A stretch of DNA of 64,000 nt from JAFGVL01 sp964546015 (GTDB taxonomy: Bacteria; Bacteroidota; Bacteroidia; Bacteroidales; Paludibacteraceae). Of this stretch, positions 49,336 to 59,140 are shown in pieces. A program made the position numbers and the translations under genes. The notes under the pieces were generated by a model. It made no database searches. It was not told the origin of the DNA and worked only from the letters and a program-made list of their open reading frames with translations. The DNA lies in contig CAZJHO010000001.1 of NCBI GenBank assembly GCA_964546015.1, forward strand, positions 62,001-126,000. Direction: 5' to 3'. Each line of letters opens with the position of its first letter. Position 1 is the stretch's first letter.

Positions 49336-49791
49336 TTATTCGATAGGAATTCTTCTCTGTATGCGTTCTTCAAGCGACATGAGAGTTTCGGTAGAAACGA
49401 CTCCCGGTATTTCTTGTATTTGTTTATTAAGCAGTTTCATTAAATGCTCATCGTTTTTTGCAAACAGTCTAATTAATAATGTGTAAGGACCTAAAGTAAA
49501 ATGACATTCGACAACCTCGGGAATTTTTTCCAGTTCGGGCACTACATCTTTATATAACGAACCTTTTTCAAGTTTAATGCCAATGTATGTACTGATATGA
49601 TAGCCTAGGCTTTTAGGATTTACACTATAACCTGATCCTGTAATAACACCTGTGTCTATAAGGCGTTGTACTCGTTGATGTATCGCTGCACGAGATACAT
49701 TGCACTCTTCTGCAACATCTTTAAACGGAATGCGTGCATTTTGAGTTATGATACTCAATATTTTTCTGTCTAGTTCATCTATCTTTTCCAT
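49336..49791 (-). CDS. Lrp/AsnC-family transcriptional regulator
   Basis: 151 residues. The HTH is IDELDRKILSIITQNARIPF, KDVAEECNVSRAAIHQRVQR; the RAM domain has GYHISTYIGIKLEKGS, VVECHFTLGPYTLLIRLFAK and LNKQIQEIPGVVSTETLMSL. These regulators sense amino acids through octamer formation. It heads an operon with yifB and has its own terminator-side hairpin behind the FKBP genes. Confidence 0.93.
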   Translation of the reverse strand: MEKIDELDRKILSIITQNARIPFKDVAEECNVSRAAIHQRVQRLIDTGVITGSGYSVNPKSLGYHISTYIGIKLEKGSLYKDVVPELEKIPEVVECHFTLGPYTLLIRLFAKNDEHLMKLLNKQIQEIPGVVSTETLMSLEERIQRRIPIE

Positions 49792-49838
49792 AGTATAAAT
49801 AAGGTTTGTTCATTTGACATTTTGCTACCAAAACGAAA

Positions 49839-49846
49839 CAAATATA
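49839..49846 (-). promoter_or_regulatory. -7 box of the Lrp gene
   Basis: Minus-strand TATATTTG, 47 nt before the ATG; -33 not evident. Confidence 0.5.
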
Positions 49847-49914
49847 CGATATTTTTATTTTTCTTGTTTAAAAAATTAGATGTTTTATCCTTTTTGTTGA
49901 CAAATTAATATAAA

Positions 49915-49948
49915 AAAGCCAAAAATCATAATTTTGATTCTTGGCTTT
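49915..49948 (-). terminator. Terminator behind the FKBP cluster
   Basis: AAAGCCAAAAATCA / TGATTCTTGGCTTT, 14 bp with one mismatch, then T-run on the minus strand. It separates the leftward FKBP genes from the Lrp operon. Confidence 0.8.
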
Positions 49949-49970
49949 AGGGATTATAAAATTAATTTTT

Positions 49971-50822
49971 TTATTTTTCGATACTTAACAATTCGACTTC
50001 GAAAATAAGCGTTGAAAAAGGAGGAATTGGATTTTGGCTGCGAGCACCGTAAGCTAATTCTTCAGGAATAAATAATTTCCATTTAGAACCAACAGGCATT
50101 AATTGCAGTGCTTCCGTCCAACCTTTGATTATGCCTTGTAGAGGGAATACAACCGGTTCTTTGCGATCATATGAACTATCGAATACTGTCCCATCAATTA
50201 AAGTTCCTTTGTAATGTACTTTTACGCGATTGTTTGCAGTTGGTTTTGCTCCTTTTCCTTCTTTGATAATTTCGTATTGAAGACCGCTAGCTGTTGTAAT
50301 AATGCCTGGTTTTGTTTTGTTCTCTGCTAAGAATTTTTGCCCGATTTCTTTGTTTGTTCCGTATTCTTTTTCTAATTTTTCTTCTTGTTTCTTTTCAATA
50401 AGTTTTTGGATAAATTCGTTAGCTTGATCATTATTTATTTTTAAGTCTTTTTTCTCTAAAGCTAAAAAAACAGCTTCTTTGATAATATCAGTATTCATAG
50501 ATAGAGTAGAATCTCCCATTAATCCGTCTTTAGCATCTCTGTTTAAAGTTGCACCGACATTTAATCCCATTGCATATAAATCTACATTTTCATCTTTGCT
50601 TTTTAAGCCTTCTTTTAATCCTTTTACAAATGCATCAAGTTTTGCTTCGGTAGAATCTCCTGCTAAAATGTTGTTAGAGATCTGCGAACCATAAGCTACA
50701 CCATACGCATAGCTTAATGAATCTTTTTCGTTATTTAAAGCAGTATCACTGCTCTTATTACATGAAGTAAAAATAACTCCTGCTGCTACAGCAAGAATTA
50801 TGAAAAAACTATTTTTTTTCAT
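49971..50822 (-). CDS. FKBP-type peptidyl-prolyl isomerase, lipoprotein
   Basis: 283 residues. The lipobox FTSC places it as a lipoprotein. A helical dimerisation domain (SLSYAYGVAYGSQISNNI to about residue 165) precedes the FKBP domain: VKVHYKGTLIDGTVFDSSYD, FPLQGIIKGWTEALQLMPVG and IPEELAYGARSQNPIPPFST. It is the last of three tandem FKBPs and differs by its membrane anchor. Role: folding of envelope proteins. Confidence 0.93.
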   Translation of the reverse strand: MKKNSFFIILAVAAGVIFTSCNKSSDTALNNEKDSLSYAYGVAYGSQISNNILAGDSTEAKLDAFVKGLKEGLKSKDENVDLYAMGLNVGATLNRDAKDGLMGDSTLSMNTDIIKEAVFLALEKKDLKINNDQANEFIQKLIEKKQEEKLEKEYGTNKEIGQKFLAENKTKPGIITTASGLQYEIIKEGKGAKPTANNRVKVHYKGTLIDGTVFDSSYDRKEPVVFPLQGIIKGWTEALQLMPVGSKWKLFIPEELAYGARSQNPIPPFSTLIFEVELLSIEK

Positions 50823-50850
50823 TTTAAATTGTTTTTATAGAGTTAAATAA

Positions 50851-51525
50851 TTATTTTTTTATTTCTAATAAACGAACTTCGAAGATTAACACTGAATTAG
50901 GCGGTATAGATCCTGCCGGATGTGAGCCATAGCCAAGCTCGGAAGGAATATAGAATTTAAAAGTAGCGCCTTCTGTCATAAGTTGTACACCTTCTGTCCA
51001 GCCTTTTATTACTTGATTCAATGTAAATTCGATCGGCTCACCGCGTTGGATAGAGCTATCAAATACAGTCCCGTCAATCAGCGTACCTTCATAATCCACT
51101 TTTACTGTGCTAGAATCTGTTGGATGGATCTTTCCCGTACCTTTTTTTATAATTTCGTATTGAAGACCGCTGGCAGTTGTTTTTACTCCTTTTCGTTTGG
51201 CATTTTCAGTCAAAAATTTTTGATTTGCTTCTTTGGCTGCTTTTTCTTTTTCTGCGAAGAAAGTTATCATATAATTTTCGATAATGGTGTTTGATTCTTC
51301 TTTAGTGAACTCTGTTTTTTCATCTCTAATACCTTCAAGTAATCCTTTTACTATGAGATCAAGGTTGTACTTATTTTCGAAAGTGTTTTCGATATTTGTG
51401 CGTAAATCATTGCCCACAGAAACACCAATAGCGTAACTTACAGAATCTATTTGATTTGTTAATTTAGCTTGAGTTGCAGATACAGTAAATAACATTACTA
51501 TCACTGCTAAAGAAATTTTTTTCAT
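50851..51525 (-). CDS. FKBP-type peptidyl-prolyl isomerase, periplasmic
   Basis: 224 residues. The signal peptide is KKISLAVIVMLFTVSATQA, without a lipobox. Helical domain to about residue 110, then the FKBP domain with VKVDYEGTLIDGTVFDSSIQ, FTLNQVIKGWTEGVQLMTEG and IPSELGYGSHPAGSIPPNSV. It is the middle gene, 28 nt from each neighbour, and is shorter in the helical part than the lipoprotein copy. Confidence 0.93.
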   Translation of the reverse strand: MKKISLAVIVMLFTVSATQAKLTNQIDSVSYAIGVSVGNDLRTNIENTFENKYNLDLIVKGLLEGIRDEKTEFTKEESNTIIENYMITFFAEKEKAAKEANQKFLTENAKRKGVKTTASGLQYEIIKKGTGKIHPTDSSTVKVDYEGTLIDGTVFDSSIQRGEPIEFTLNQVIKGWTEGVQLMTEGATFKFYIPSELGYGSHPAGSIPPNSVLIFEVRLLEIKK

Positions 51526-51553
51526 TTGTATTTAATTATTAATTGATTTAAAA

Positions 51554-52138
51554 TTATGCTATATCGATTAGTTCCACTTCAAAAATAAGGGTACTATGAG
51601 GTGCGATGTGTTGACCGGCACCTTGTGCTCCGTAAGCTAATTCAGAAGGAATTGTTAAACGCCATTTAGAGCCTACAGACATTAATTGTAAGGCCTCTAT
51701 CCATCCTTTGATTACCTGGCTTACACCGAAAGTAGCAGGTTGCCCGCGGCGAACAGAGCTATCAAATACAGTTCCATCAATCAGAGTTCCGTGATAGTGG
51801 CAAACTACACTGTCTGAGGCAGTTGGTTTGGATCCGTTTCCATCTACTAAGATTTCGTATTGTAAGCCGCTTGGAAGAGTAACTACGCCTTCCTTTTTAG
51901 CATTTGTTTCTAAATATTTTTTCCCGGCTTTTTGTTGTTCTGCGGCTTGTTCGGCTTGTAAATTAGTGAAGTAGCTGTTTAAAAGAGATTGTGCTTCTTC
52001 TGTAGTAATGGATTGTGGTTTTTTCTCCAAAACATCGCGTATGCCTTCAATAAATTTATCTATAACTAACCCTTTAATACCGGCTCCGGATAGGTTGTGC
52101 CCAATATTAAGACCAAGGGCGTAACTGATTTTCTCCAT
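51554..52138 (-). CDS. FKBP-type peptidyl-prolyl isomerase, cytoplasmic (FklB-like)
   Basis: 194 residues without signal peptide. The N-terminal helices are LGLNIGHNLSGAGIKGLVID; the FKBP domain has VCHYHGTLIDGTVFDSSVRR, FGVSQVIKGWIEALQLMSVG and IPSELAYGAQGAGQHIAPHS. It leads the tandem array. A minus-strand TATCTTCG at 52173-52166 is a near-match -7 box. Confidence 0.92.
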   Translation of the reverse strand: MEKISYALGLNIGHNLSGAGIKGLVIDKFIEGIRDVLEKKPQSITTEEAQSLLNSYFTNLQAEQAAEQQKAGKKYLETNAKKEGVVTLPSGLQYEILVDGNGSKPTASDSVVCHYHGTLIDGTVFDSSVRRGQPATFGVSQVIKGWIEALQLMSVGSKWRLTIPSELAYGAQGAGQHIAPHSTLIFEVELIDIA

Positions 52139-52268
52139 TTTTCTAAGATGTTAAATTTTAAGCTGCGAAGATACATTATTTCTCTCAATAGAAAATGTTT
52201 TAGAGCATTTTATTGACTGAATTTTTATGATTTGACTAGAATGAAGTAAAGTAAAGGAGATATTTTTA

Positions 52269-53318
52269 TTATTTGATTTTTAATTGATTCAATAATTTGA
52301 TGTACAAATCAATAGCATTTTCGATTTCGTGTACGAAAATAAACTCGTTGGCTATATGTGAGCGCGTAGATTCTCCGGGTCCCATCTTTAAGCTTGGGAA
52401 CGGCATTAATGCCTGATCAGAAAGAGTAGGAGAGCCGAACGGAGAAAGCCCTAATTCTATACAACGCTTTACCAGCGAATGTTCTTTCGATATGAAAGAA
52501 GAATTTAATCGAGTAGAACGTGCTTTGACTTCACTTTGCACAGAAATTTTTATCGTATCTAATAGCGTTTGATTGCTGTAACATTCGTTAGAACGAATAT
52601 CAACTACAAAAGTGCATTTATCTGGTACTACATTGTGTTGAGTACCTGCGTTTATCATGGTTACGCTCATTTTTACTTCGCCAAGTGTGTCCGAAATTTT
52701 TTCAAAGCGATGATTTTTAAACCATTCAATATCTTGTAATGCTTTATAGATAGCATTTTCCCCTTCATTTCGGGCTGCATGACCTGCTTTCCCATAGGTT
52801 GTACAATCGACTACCATTAGTCCTTTTTCGGCAATAGCGGGTTGCATTCCGGTTGGTTCGCCAACGATAGCCGCATCTATTTTAGGTAATTCGGGTAAAA
52901 CGGATTCTATTCCATTTTTTCCCGAAATTTCTTCTTCGGCAGAAGCTAAAAAAATAAGGTTATATGGTTGAGATTCTTTGATTAATGCAAAAAAGGCGTG
53001 AAGTAGGCTAACAACACTCGCTCCAGCATCGTTTGCGCCTAAACCGTAGATTCGATCTTCTTGCTCAATAGGTGTAAATGGGTCTAAATCCCAGCCTGCA
53101 ACAGGTTTTACGGTGTCTATATGCGAATTAAGCAATAGGGTGGGTTTGTTTAGATTAAACTTAGGCGATAAAACCCAGCAATTATTCTCTTTCCGATTAC
53201 AGGAATATCCGAATGATTCGATATAATCCTGTAAAGCATCGGCAACATTTTTTTCTTCTCTACTGAATGAAGGGATAGATAGTAATGTTTTAAGCAGATT
53301 AATAGCATTTTCTTTCAT
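52269..53318 (-). CDS. argE: M20-family acylornithine deacylase
   Basis: 349 residues. Metal ligands: the histidine of LLNSHIDTVKP, the aspartate of YGLGANDAGASV, the EEE of LASAEEEISGKNG, the glutamate of VGEPTGMQ and a histidine in the C-terminal STRSHIANEF. The dimerisation domain lies between (GKAGHAARNEGENAIYKALQ). This is the ArgE group, which removes the N-acyl group from ornithine; in the Bacteroides pathway that acyl group may be succinyl. It begins 5 nt after dnaE. Confidence 0.83.
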   Translation of the reverse strand: MKENAINLLKTLLSIPSFSREEKNVADALQDYIESFGYSCNRKENNCWVLSPKFNLNKPTLLLNSHIDTVKPVAGWDLDPFTPIEQEDRIYGLGANDAGASVVSLLHAFFALIKESQPYNLIFLASAEEEISGKNGIESVLPELPKIDAAIVGEPTGMQPAIAEKGLMVVDCTTYGKAGHAARNEGENAIYKALQDIEWFKNHRFEKISDTLGEVKMSVTMINAGTQHNVVPDKCTFVVDIRSNECYSNQTLLDTIKISVQSEVKARSTRLNSSFISKEHSLVKRCIELGLSPFGSPTLSDQALMPFPSLKMGPGESTRSHIANEFIFVHEIENAIDLYIKLLNQLKIK

Positions 53319-53323
53319 AAGGC

Positions 53324-56300
53324 TTAATTCTCGTTTAAAGTAAAATCGAATATATCCTGTTGTTTCTTTTCGCGCAAAAACTTTTTCATATCACTATCTA
53401 GTTTGATTCTTGTTTCGCGGGCTAACAGGTGCAATTTCCTGCGATATTGATCGATTACTTGGACATGCAATTGTAGTTTTCCTTCGTTATTTTTTTTGAC
53501 TAAGGTAGATATTTCAGAAACCAATCCGTCATCAATATTTTCTACAGGAATGGATAGTGTAATTGATTTTATTTCTTTTTCGTCCATTTCGCTCATGAAC
53601 GATATTTTCTGTATTTTGAATTCGTATTCAACAGGCTTGTTTTCGTCGCCTGTTGTTTTGTCGTTTTTTTTCCATATTCCGCGTTCTTGTACAGTTCCTT
53701 TCACTAATACATAAGAATCTTTTAGCATGTAATTGCCAAAATTGCCAAAATCATTCCCCCAAAGCATAAATTCATAGCTGCCGGAGAAATCTTCTAAAGT
53801 AAATCCACCATAGGGATTTCCTTTTTTAGTTGTTCCGGTGCGAGATGAAGTTATCATACCTCCAAACTTTAATGTTCTGTTTTTTAGCGGTGCTAATCCA
53901 TCTTTTAGTATTGATACTTCTGCATTGCAATAGCTTTTCAGTTCAACAAAATATTCGTCCAGCGGGTGGGAAGAGAGATAGATTCCGATTAATTCTTTCT
54001 CTTTGTTTAAACGCTCAATCAATGACCAAGCCGGTACTTTCGGAATTTCGGGCTTAGTAATATCTACTGAATTAAAATCTCCAAAGAGCGAAATACTTGA
54101 TTGAGCTTTGTCGTTCTGATATTTATTGCCGTAACGGAGTATTGTGTCTAATACGATTTCTCCTTTATGGATTGCCTCGAATTGTTCGCGTAATATGCCA
54201 CAATTGTCGAAAGCTCCTGAGTAAGCAAGGCTTTCCATTGCTTTCCGGTTACAGGTGCTGAGATTTACGCGTTCTACGAAATCGAATACATCTTTATATT
54301 TTCCATTCTTTTTTCGTTCTTCAATAATGGCATCTACTGCCCCTTCGCCAACGCCTTTAATACCACCAAGACCAAATCGAATTTCGCCGGCATCATTTAC
54401 AGTAAAGTTGAGGAAGCTTTCGTTTACATCCGGACCCAATACTTTTATGCCAAGCATTCTACATTCGTCCATAAATTTGGTTACCTCAGTGATCGAATCT
54501 TTGTTTCTGGTAAGGTTGGCTGCCATAAATTCGGCAGGATAATTTGCTTTTAAATATGCAGTTTGATAAGCTATCCATGAGTAACAAGTAGCATGCGATT
54601 TATTAAATGCGTATTTGGCAAACTCAGACCAGTCCGACCAAATTTTTTCGAGTTTTTCTATAGGTCCGAATCCTTTTTTTGTAGCTCCTTCGATAAATTT
54701 TATTTTCAGAGTTTCCATTTTATCTTTGAGCTTCTTTCCCATTGCTTTGCGCAATTCGTCGGACTGACCACGGGTAAAGCCGGCTAAATCACGACTGAGA
54801 AGCATGACTTGCTCTTGGTAGACAGTAACTCCATAAGTGTCCTTTAAGCGTTCTTCCATTTCGGGAAGATCATATTGGATATGTTCTTTACCATGCTTTC
54901 GATTGATAAATTGAGGAATGTATTGCATCGGACCGGGGCGGTACAATGCGTTCATGGCAATAAGGTCTTCAAATTTCGTTGGTTGAAGCTCTTTTAAGTT
55001 CTTTTGCATTCCGGGGGACTCAAACTGGAATATTCCGGTTGTTAATCCTTGACTGAAAAGTTCATATGTTTTGGAGTCGTCAATCGGAATAGTATCTATG
55101 TTTATATCTATCCCTTTCGAAAGTTTGATGTTTTTAAGGGCTTCTTTAATGATAGATAAAGTTTTTAACCCAAGAAAATCCATCTTAATCAAACCAACAT
55201 TTTCCACAACCGATCCTTCATATTGTGTAACGAGAACATCCTCGTTGCTACCTTTTTCTTTTGCTGTACTGAGTGGAACGAAATTGGTTAAATCGTCGGC
55301 TCCAATAATAACTCCACATGCATGTACTCCGGTTTGTCGAACTGTTCCTTCGAGCATTTCGGCGTATTTCAGCGTTTCGATTAGATTTTGATCACCTCGA
55401 GTCAGTTCTTGCTGTAATTCAGGCACCAGCTTGATGCAATTCTTAATATTTACTTTCGGTGATTTACCATCTTTATCTTCGGGAAAAGACGAAGGAATTA
55501 GCTTAGTTAAGCGTTCGGCATCCGAAAGAGGTAGTTTTTGTACTCGAGCGACATCTTTAATGCTCAATTTAGTAGCCATAGTGCCATAGGTGATGATGTG
55601 TGCTACCTTTTCTTTGCCGTATTTATCGGTTACATATTTAAGTACTTCGCTACGCCCATCGTCATCGAAATCGATGTCAATATCAGGCATTGAAATACGA
55701 TCTGGATTAAGAAAACGCTCAAACAGCAAATCGTATTTTAGAGGATCAATATCCGTAATACGCAAGCAATAAGCTACTACAGAGCCTGCTGCCGAGCCTC
55801 GACCGGGACCAACCGATACACCCATCTTCAGTGCTTGTCTGATAAAATCTTCAACAATAAGAAAATAACCAGGGAATCCCATTTTTTTCATGGTTTCGAG
55901 TTCAAAGTCGATGCGTTCTTTTACTTCATCGGTTAGATTTTCGCCGTATCGTTTAATAACTCCTTCGTAAGTAAGTTTTGTTAAATAATCGGCTTCCAAT
56001 TTTATCCGGACGACTTTGTCATATCCTCCGAGTTTTTCGTACCGGTTTCCGAATTCTTTTTTTAAATCTTCTTCTGAGAATTTTTTTCGATACGATTCTT
56101 CTGTTCCAAATTCTTCAGGGATAGGGAACATAGGCATCATAACTTCAGAGTCGATACTATAATATTCTACCTTATTTGCAATTTCGAAGGTGTTTTCTAT
56201 TGATTCGGGAATATCAGCAAAAATGGCTTGCATTTCTTCGGTTGTTTTTAACCATTCTTGTTTGGTGTAGCGCATTCGCTTAGGATCGTCAAGGTCTTTT

Positions 56301-57208
56301 CCGGTGCTTAAGCAAATCAAACGATCATGGGCTTCGGCATGTTCTTCTTCTACAAAATGGACATCATTAGATGCAATAACCTTTGTGTTTGTCTTTTTTG
56401 CTAATGCAATAAGATGTTGGTTAACAAGTTTTTGCTTCTCATAGGTTCTTCTTTCCGCTCCGGGCTTACTTGTCTCGTGGCGTTGCAGTTCAATGTAAAA
56501 ATCATCACCAAACAGGTTTTTATACCATTCTATTGCTTTCTCAGCTTCTGTAAGTTGGACATCAGAAATCAAATTAGAAGCCTCTTCAAATGAGTTGCTA
56601 TCAGGTTGGACTTCTTCATCCACCTGATATTTACCACCCATGAGTTTTTGTGGTATTTCGCCTCCTAAGCATGCTGAACAAGCAATAATTCCTTCGTGGT
56701 ATTTTTCGAGCAATTCTTTGTCAATGCGCGGTTTCGAATACACTCCGTCAATCCATGAAACGGAAATCATTTTACAAAGATTTTGATATCCTTTCTTGTT
56801 TTTTGCCAAAAGAATCAGATGCCAACCACCAATATCTTCTTTAGTTCTTTCCGGATTTGTATTGTTGTATTTATATGCACGGCGCGCTACATAGACCTCG
56901 CAACCTAGAATCGGCTTTACCAGTTTTTTTTCAAGCTCTGATATCTTTGTTTGAATTTCAGCTTTTTGGGATTCGTTTTCTGTGTCGTTTAGTTGTTTCT
57001 TGAGCTCTTTAATTTCTTTTTGCGTTCCACCGTTTTTTTTGCTGGCATAGTCAATAAACTCTTTGATGCCAAACATATTACCGTGATCTGTAAGTGCAAT
57101 GGCAGGCATACCACATTTGGCAGCCTTATCAATTAAATCTTTGATGTTAGACATACCATCCAGTAACGAATAGTGTGAATGGACATGCAGATGGACAAAT
57201 GAGGACAT
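53324..57208 (-). CDS. dnaE: DNA polymerase III subunit alpha
   Basis: 1294 residues, replicative polymerase. The PHP domain begins FVHLHVHSHYSLLDGMSNIK. An inserted coiled coil (KEIKELKKQLNDTENESQKA) lies before PILGCEVYVA and is common in Bacteroidetes. The catalytic aspartates are in PDIDIDFDDDGRSEVL; GPGRGSAAGSVVAYCLRI and RQTGVHACGVIIGA are palm and finger motifs. The C-terminal OB domain (RTLKFGGMITSSRTGTTKKG) is present. It leads a two-gene operon with argE. Confidence 0.97.
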   Translation of the reverse strand: MSSFVHLHVHSHYSLLDGMSNIKDLIDKAAKCGMPAIALTDHGNMFGIKEFIDYASKKNGGTQKEIKELKKQLNDTENESQKAEIQTKISELEKKLVKPILGCEVYVARRAYKYNNTNPERTKEDIGGWHLILLAKNKKGYQNLCKMISVSWIDGVYSKPRIDKELLEKYHEGIIACSACLGGEIPQKLMGGKYQVDEEVQPDSNSFEEASNLISDVQLTEAEKAIEWYKNLFGDDFYIELQRHETSKPGAERRTYEKQKLVNQHLIALAKKTNTKVIASNDVHFVEEEHAEAHDRLICLSTGKDLDDPKRMRYTKQEWLKTTEEMQAIFADIPESIENTFEIANKVEYYSIDSEVMMPMFPIPEEFGTEESYRKKFSEEDLKKEFGNRYEKLGGYDKVVRIKLEADYLTKLTYEGVIKRYGENLTDEVKERIDFELETMKKMGFPGYFLIVEDFIRQALKMGVSVGPGRGSAAGSVVAYCLRITDIDPLKYDLLFERFLNPDRISMPDIDIDFDDDGRSEVLKYVTDKYGKEKVAHIITYGTMATKLSIKDVARVQKLPLSDAERLTKLIPSSFPEDKDGKSPKVNIKNCIKLVPELQQELTRGDQNLIETLKYAEMLEGTVRQTGVHACGVIIGADDLTNFVPLSTAKEKGSNEDVLVTQYEGSVVENVGLIKMDFLGLKTLSIIKEALKNIKLSKGIDINIDTIPIDDSKTYELFSQGLTTGIFQFESPGMQKNLKELQPTKFEDLIAMNALYRPGPMQYIPQFINRKHGKEHIQYDLPEMEERLKDTYGVTVYQEQVMLLSRDLAGFTRGQSDELRKAMGKKLKDKMETLKIKFIEGATKKGFGPIEKLEKIWSDWSEFAKYAFNKSHATCYSWIAYQTAYLKANYPAEFMAANLTRNKDSITEVTKFMDECRMLGIKVLGPDVNESFLNFTVNDAGEIRFGLGGIKGVGEGAVDAIIEERKKNGKYKDVFDFVERVNLSTCNRKAMESLAYSGAFDNCGILREQFEAIHKGEIVLDTILRYGNKYQNDKAQSSISLFGDFNSVDITKPEIPKVPAWSLIERLNKEKELIGIYLSSHPLDEYFVELKSYCNAEVSILKDGLAPLKNRTLKFGGMITSSRTGTTKKGNPYGGFTLEDFSGSYEFMLWGNDFGNFGNYMLKDSYVLVKGTVQERGIWKKNDKTTGDENKPVEYEFKIQKISFMSEMDEKEIKSITLSIPVENIDDGLVSEISTLVKKNNEGKLQLHVQVIDQYRRKLHLLARETRIKLDSDMKKFLREKKQQDIFDFTLNEN

Positions 57209-57299
57209 ATTTTTGTGTGTTTTGAATCAAAATAAACGAGCATAAAGATACAAAAACAACCTTGGTTTTCCGGAAAAAGATATTAACAAATAAAAAGAT

Positions 57300-57307
57300 T
57301 ACTTTTG
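57300..57307 (+). promoter_or_regulatory. -7 box of the glycosyltransferase
   Basis: TACTTTTG, 18 nt before the ATG; -33 not evident. Confidence 0.5.
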
Positions 57308-57325
57308 CATAAATAAAATTTTTCG

Positions 57326-58426
57326 ATGAAAATAGCCTTTGTTTCGGTAGTACATTTCCCGGATGATGAGCGGATTTGGTTTCAGCAAGCGGAATCTTTG
57401 AAAAAAGCCGGCTGTGAAGTCTTTGTTATATCTACAAGGATTGATAATTGTTTGTTACCCAATACTTTTTGTTTTGATGATTTAGGTATTCCTAAATTAA
57501 AGGTAGTTTCAAAAATCGTTGACTGTCTCCAGAAAATAAAGCCGCAGGTGATTATTTGTGATAACCCGATTGCTGTTTTAGCAGGTGTAACCTATAAGAA
57601 ATCGGATAAAAATGTACAAGTGGTTTATGATATTACTGAATGGTATCCATCCAAAAAAAATTTACGAAATATATCTTTTTTGAAAAAGGTATATAAAATT
57701 TTTGCGACAATCCCATTGTCTTTATATGCCGGACTTAGAGTAGATAAATTTATTTTTGGAGAATATTACAAAGCAAAACCTTTTCGTATTCTGTTCTTTT
57801 GGAAAGATTATATCTTTTTGCCATACTATGCTACTTTTAGTCTTGTTAAAAGTTATCCGATAAGTGATATTTCTAAGAAATGTGAGTTTTTTTATGCCGG
57901 AAGATTAAATTCGGAGAGCGGATTTTGTAAACTACTCGAAGTGGTAGTAAAAATTGCACAAAAATATCCGAAAACAGCTTTCTCATTGCAAATCCTAACA
58001 GCGATCGAAGATATGCAAATTAAAGATGAGTTACCTTCGAATTTACAGATAAAAAAGAAATCAATTTTACCCTTTAAAGATTTTTGTCAAGAAATAGGTA
58101 AAAGTGATATTTTTTTCGATTTAAGGAAAAAAGATGTTGAAAACACTCATTGTTTGCCGATAAAGTTGTTCTATTATATGGCAAGTGGTCGCCCTGTTAT
58201 TTATTCGGATTTAAAAGCAATTAGGAAAAAAAATTTCGAGATTAATCAAATCGGCTTTTTAGTAAATCCAACAGATACGAATGAAATCATTAATGTTATC
58301 TCGAACTATTTACAGAATCCTGATTTGTATAGACAACATTCTCTTAGAGCCCGACAACTAGCAGAAGAAAAATATAATTGGGAATCTTTAGAAAATAAGT
58401 TTGTAAATTTTGTTTGTGGAAAATAA
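57326..58426 (+). CDS. Glycosyltransferase (GT-B, family 4-like)
   Basis: 366 residues. SVVHFPDDERIWFQQAESLK is the nucleotide-proximal N-terminus, VQVVYDITEWYPS the acceptor side, and LPIKLFYYMASGRPVIYSDL the donor-site region with its ExxE-like context weakened. No signal peptide; it acts at the cytoplasmic face. The sugar and acceptor are unknown. It is a lone gene, lower in GC than its neighbours, which may mean horizontal arrival. Confidence 0.78.
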   Translation: MKIAFVSVVHFPDDERIWFQQAESLKKAGCEVFVISTRIDNCLLPNTFCFDDLGIPKLKVVSKIVDCLQKIKPQVIICDNPIAVLAGVTYKKSDKNVQVVYDITEWYPSKKNLRNISFLKKVYKIFATIPLSLYAGLRVDKFIFGEYYKAKPFRILFFWKDYIFLPYYATFSLVKSYPISDISKKCEFFYAGRLNSESGFCKLLEVVVKIAQKYPKTAFSLQILTAIEDMQIKDELPSNLQIKKKSILPFKDFCQEIGKSDIFFDLRKKDVENTHCLPIKLFYYMASGRPVIYSDLKAIRKKNFEINQIGFLVNPTDTNEIINVISNYLQNPDLYRQHSLRARQLAEEKYNWESLENKFVNFVCGK

Positions 58427-58428
58427 AA

Positions 58429-58459
58429 AAAGCTTTCGCAAGATTCCTGCGAAAGCTTT
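58429..58459. terminator. Terminator between glycosyltransferase and DUF3332 genes
   Basis: AAAGCTTTCGCA / TGCGAAAGCTTT, 12 bp perfect, 7-nt loop; convergent genes share it. Confidence 0.88.
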
Positions 58460-58480
58460 CACTTTTATATTTTATAAAAA

Positions 58481-59035
58481 TTATCTGGCAGCAAAATAAG
58501 TTTCTTTTTCTACCACTTGTTTGAATGCGTCAATACCTGCTTTATCTAAGCTTACATCCATTGTTTTGCCATCAGGCAAGAACATGGTAACTTCATTGTT
58601 GTCTGTCATTTGAAGAAGTTTAGTTGTTTCCCCATCATCAGTTTTTACATTCCAAGTGTTGTCTTCCTTGTTGTAGATAAGTTCGATACTTTTTTCTGTT
58701 CCTTCTTTTTCGATGATATATCCATCAGTTTTAGAAATAATAGTATAGTTGCTTTTTTCGCCTTCTACTTTTTTCACGCTTCCTGCTGCAATAGGATTGC
58801 TGCCTGTCCAGAATTCAATAGTATTAAGTACAACGGCATCTGCAAAAAGCGAAATCTCATAAACAGGAACAATGCAAAAAGCAAGAAACACTACTTCGTT
58901 AACCCATTTGCTTCCTACTAATTTATTCCAATTGTATACTTTGCCGGTTAAACCAAACGAACCGATACAAGAAGTAAACATGATGCTGCTGCCCAATAGA
59001 ACAGCTGCTGCCATTTTCCCAAAATTCTTTTTCAT
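58481..59035 (-). CDS. DUF3332 lipoprotein
   Basis: 184 residues. Lipobox FTSC then IGSFGLTGKVYNWNKLVGSK, the family's opening. A hydrophobic stretch VNEVVFLAFCIVPVYEISLF follows, then a beta-rich C-terminus (IELIYNKEDNTWNVKTDDG). Function is unknown. A minus-strand TAATTTTG at 59092-59085 is the likely promoter. Confidence 0.85.
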   Translation of the reverse strand: MKKNFGKMAAAVLLGSSIMFTSCIGSFGLTGKVYNWNKLVGSKWVNEVVFLAFCIVPVYEISLFADAVVLNTIEFWTGSNPIAAGSVKKVEGEKSNYTIISKTDGYIIEKEGTEKSIELIYNKEDNTWNVKTDDGETTKLLQMTDNNEVTMFLPDGKTMDVSLDKAGIDAFKQVVEKETYFAAR

Positions 59036-59140
59036 AAGCTTAAGTTTTAGTTAGAAATTAAATTTATTATTTATTATAGATAGACAAAATTAAAAAAATT
59101 AAAATAAGTTTAGTAATTTTTTTTAAATATCATCCTTCAC

